Source: CAJXMH01 sp040220135 (GTDB taxonomy: Bacteria; Bacteroidota; Bacteroidia; Flavobacteriales_E; Vicingaceae). Taken from it: a stretch of DNA of 64,000 bases. The notes beneath the pieces were generated by a model. That model had not been told where the DNA came from, ran no database searches, and was given only the letters and a program-made list of their open reading frames with translations. The translations under genes and the position numbers were made by a program. The stretch is from NCBI GenBank assembly GCA_040220135.1, contig JAVJTT010000004.1, forward strand, positions 5,802 to 69,801, written 5' to 3'. Below are positions 62,463-64,000 of the stretch, in pieces (positions within the stretch are counted from its first letter, which is position 1; every line of letters starts with the position of its first letter).

Positions 62463-62996
62463 ATGGATAACGAAGTAATAGCATATATAACTGTATCTAC
62501 CTTGTTGCTCAATAGCTTTTTCATATATAAGGCTTTTTATTCTGACAGACGTAAGCAATTTGAAAATTCGCTATATGATAAAAAGTTAATTCAATATCAA
62601 GAATTACTCGACAAGATATATAAGACCGCTGAAAAATTAGATGTAAACAATGAGCCATTTTCAAATATGTCTGATTTTGAGAATATAGACGATTGGAAAG
62701 AGTTTCATGAGAAAGAAATAATCCCTTTACTACCTGACGTATTTGGATTTTTAATGGACATACCAAAAGATTACGGACTACTGCTTCCAGAGGAAATACT
62801 TGATAAATTAGAGTCATTTTCAACATATGCAACGAGAATTGTTATTGAAGCAGGTCATTTTAATCAAAGGTTAATATTTGACAAGTATTTAATAATCGAA
62901 GATTTAAAGTTTGAAATTTTAAATTTAATGCGTGAAGATTTAGGTATTGACGGTATAAATGATAGCTTGCAGTCTAGACTTAAAGAAAAAGCCTGA
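62463..62996 (+). CDS. membrane-anchored protein of unknown function
   Basis: A 177-residue protein with one N-terminal membrane helix (about 7-25) followed by a basic R-R-K and a helical, acidic soluble domain of about 145 residues. No family is recognised. It is AT-rich, like other cassette-borne genes. It begins 10 bases after the left core site and is overlapped at its 3' end by an opposite-strand frame. Seen as accessory cargo next to the recombinase. Confidence 0.65.
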   Translation: MDNEVIAYITVSTLLLNSFFIYKAFYSDRRKQFENSLYDKKLIQYQELLDKIYKTAEKLDVNNEPFSNMSDFENIDDWKEFHEKEIIPLLPDVFGFLMDIPKDYGLLLPEEILDKLESFSTYATRIVIEAGHFNQRLIFDKYLIIEDLKFEILNLMREDLGIDGINDSLQSRLKEKA

Positions 62997-63169
62997 TAAA
63001 CTCCAACTACCAACATCGAAACCCCTAAAATAATTGTTACTTTTTCAATCATTACAGACTCAAGTAATTCTCCTATTATCACCAATAAAATAAATACAAA
63101 TTGCATTCTAAAATATAATTTCATTTCCTTAAACTTATCGTCGGACTTTCGCTTATGCAGGGCTTCCAT
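62864..63169 (-). CDS. possible two-helix membrane protein
   Basis: A 101-residue frame on the opposite strand. Residues about 20-40 and 46-66 form two clean membrane helices (F-V-F-I-L-L-V-I-I-G-E-L-L and I-I-L-G-V-S-M-L-V-V-G-V) after a charged start. Its last 44 codons run antisense through the preceding gene, which is odd; the true end or reality of the gene is uncertain. No family is recognised. Confidence 0.35.
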   Translation of the reverse strand: MEALHKRKSDDKFKEMKLYFRMQFVFILLVIIGELLESVMIEKVTIILGVSMLVVGVYQAFSLSLDCKLSFIPSIPKSSRIKFKISNFKSSIIKYLSNINL

Positions 63170-63249
63170 CTTTTTCCCTTTGTTTTATCGTTTTGACTGT
63201 TTACAAGGCTCGTAAATCGACGGAGAACAAAGCTGAAATAAAAAACAAC

Positions 63250-63259
63250 TTGCCCTAAC
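63250..63259 (-). repeat. 10-bp core TTGCCCTAAC, right (inverted) copy
   Basis: Inverted copy of the core at 62444-62453, followed by AAGGC. Together they bracket an 816-bp segment. Confidence 0.7.
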
Positions 63260-63414
63260 AAGGCATATATTGCATTGTGGGTAAGCAGTTCAGAGAGGTT
63301 TAACTCATTCTGAAATCCCGCAAAAGGTTTATTTATTTTCTCCATTATCGTTATTTGCTATTTATGAACTTGAAACATTATCTTTATCTACTCCACAACG
63401 CACCATATGCGGGC

Positions 63415-63526
63415 CGTTGTAAGCAATTGCAGGGCGCCTCTTTCTAATCTTCCCAAAAAACTTTTTTGACCGACAGTTTTCAATCTGTGGACAAGTTCTG
63501 ACAGACGGTGCAGACAGCTCAGTTTT
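63415..63526. repeat. 112-bp direct repeat, copy 1
   Basis: Starts CGTTGTAAGCAATTGCAGGG. It matches copy 2 at 63889-64000 with two substitutions, offset 474 bases. Confidence 0.92.
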
Positions 63527-63653
63527 TGACTGCTTGTAAAGCGGACATAAACTGACGGGGCGGGCTGATGGAACGGCGGTTCGAGCATCGTTCCATCTTG
63601 ATTTTTTCGTTCTTTTTGATCAAGCAAAAAGGACAATAAAGAAGAAAATAACT

Positions 63654-63898
63654 GCTTACAACAGCACCTAAAGCACATGTGCATAAGGGTTTTAAATAAC
63701 CATCCGTCTGGCAAAAGGCCAACCGCTTAGCCGCTACGCAGAAAAGTTGTTGCCTCTACTCTACTTTAGTTTGGCGTAGCTTTAAGTACTAAGTTTCGCC
63801 GTGCCTCGATTTAGCTTCAAAAGTTTCAGCGGCTTTTCGCTACTTTAGTATTTAACAATAAAAACCGGCACACGTGCTTTAGCCAAAACGTTGTAAGC
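63654..63898. repeat. imperfect inverted repeat bounding a 245-bp element
   Basis: Left arm GCTTACAAC then CTAAAGCACATGTGC (63654-63682); right arm GCACACGTGCTTTAG then GTTGTAAGC (63868-63898). The outer 9 bases pair perfectly, the inner 15 with one mismatch, with 5-7 unpaired bases between. Confidence 0.85.
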
Positions 63899-64000
63899 AA
63901 TTGCAGGGCGCCTCTTTCTAATCTTCCCAAAAAACTTTTTTGACCGACAGTTTTCAATCTGTGGACAAGTACTGACGGACGGTGCAGACAGCTCAGTTTT
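63889..64000. repeat. 112-bp direct repeat, copy 2 (cut by window end)
   Basis: Second copy, still matching at the last base of the window, so the true repeat is longer than 112 bp. Confidence 0.92.

Larger units (their letters stand above)
63346..64000. other. non-coding, palindrome-rich stretch to the window end
   Basis: No convincing gene. Frames that cross it follow repeats and show no family features. It contains the ACAACG/CGTTGT hairpin (63395-63420), alternating copies of GTTGTAAGC, the 112-bp direct repeat, a 9-bp perfect inverted repeat GATGGAACG (63567-63575 / 63589-63597), and the inverted pair CTTTTTG / CAAAAAG (63612-63631). Confidence 0.6.

Noticed and set aside
63121..63345. 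74-codon - strand frame upstream of the two-helix protein
   Set aside because: It spans the right core site and overlaps the next start in another frame; the sequence looks like a cassette leader rather than a protein.
63388..63722. Two overlapping - strand frames of 67 and 108 codons
   Set aside because: They lie over the direct repeat and hairpins, have no family features, and their content follows the palindromes.
63415..64000. Insertion sequence with 112-bp terminal direct repeats
   Set aside because: Only 362 bases lie between the copies and no transposase is encoded there.

Overview
The window reads as a chromosomal segment of a free-living Bacteroidota, most likely of the order Flavobacteriales (inferred). 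Support: five proteins carry C-terminal sorting domains of the type IX secretion system; several genes are preceded by the TAnnTTTG -7 box typical of this phylum and lack clear Shine-Dalgarno sites; and the gene set is typical of the group (PspC miniprotein, DUF4199, DUF4783, DUF4834, DUF6090, YfhO, GWxTD, S46 dipeptidyl-peptidase, YtxJ, Rho with a long disordered insert). No rRNA or tRNA gene was recognised.

Layout. 1-7.7 kb: envelope and secreted proteins on the + strand (PspC miniprotein, LRR lipoprotein, LVIVD lipoprotein, a threonine/glycine-rich lipoprotein, a DRGH nuclease, two small membrane proteins, a beta-helix T9SS cargo). 7.7-16.2 kb: housekeeping genes (Mpl-type Mur ligase, rho, an oxidoreductase, galE, rlmH, nadC, a YihY/BrkB protein). 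16.2-32 kb: a surface-glycan region. Its core is a tightly overlapped + strand operon (22.7-30.8 kb) encoding a CMP-sugar synthetase, a DHDPS/NAL-like aldolase, two different NeuB-type synthases, a NeuD-type acetyltransferase, a TIM-barrel isomerase, a CBS-aminotransferase fusion and a flippase. Upstream lie a methyltransferase, a PhyH-type dioxygenase and a GT-B transferase. It looks like a route to a nonulosonic-acid-type sugar, but the usual dehydratase and hydrolysing 2-epimerase are missing. Two LamG T9SS proteins, one with a recent internal duplication, sit beside it.

30.8-42.4 kb is a block mostly on the - strand: a probable carB-DUF4834-yfhO-GT4 operon, then a 1179-residue T9SS beta-propeller protein and an outer-membrane-like protein. 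42.4-54 kb holds osmC convergent with a small lipoprotein-ytxJ pair, ung, an Omp85 protein, rmuC, a GWxTD lipoprotein, an rRNA methyltransferase, a GT39-like protein, a PlsC-like acyltransferase, a VOC protein and a TIGR04283 glycosyltransferase. 54-60.4 kb holds DUF547, rhodanese, a second large T9SS propeller protein and a DPP7-type peptidase.

60.35-64 kb is accessory. It has three 24-bp repeats, a terminator, two matched arrays of seventeen 7-bp units, a Zn-ribbon protein, a tyrosine recombinase, and a palindrome-rich stretch that runs off the window. In that stretch a 9-mer recurs in alternating orientation about every 237 bp, a 112-bp direct repeat is present, and a hairpin with integron-like core motifs sits directly behind the recombinase. 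The glycan operon and this recombinase-linked repeat region are the two places most likely to hold something undescribed.
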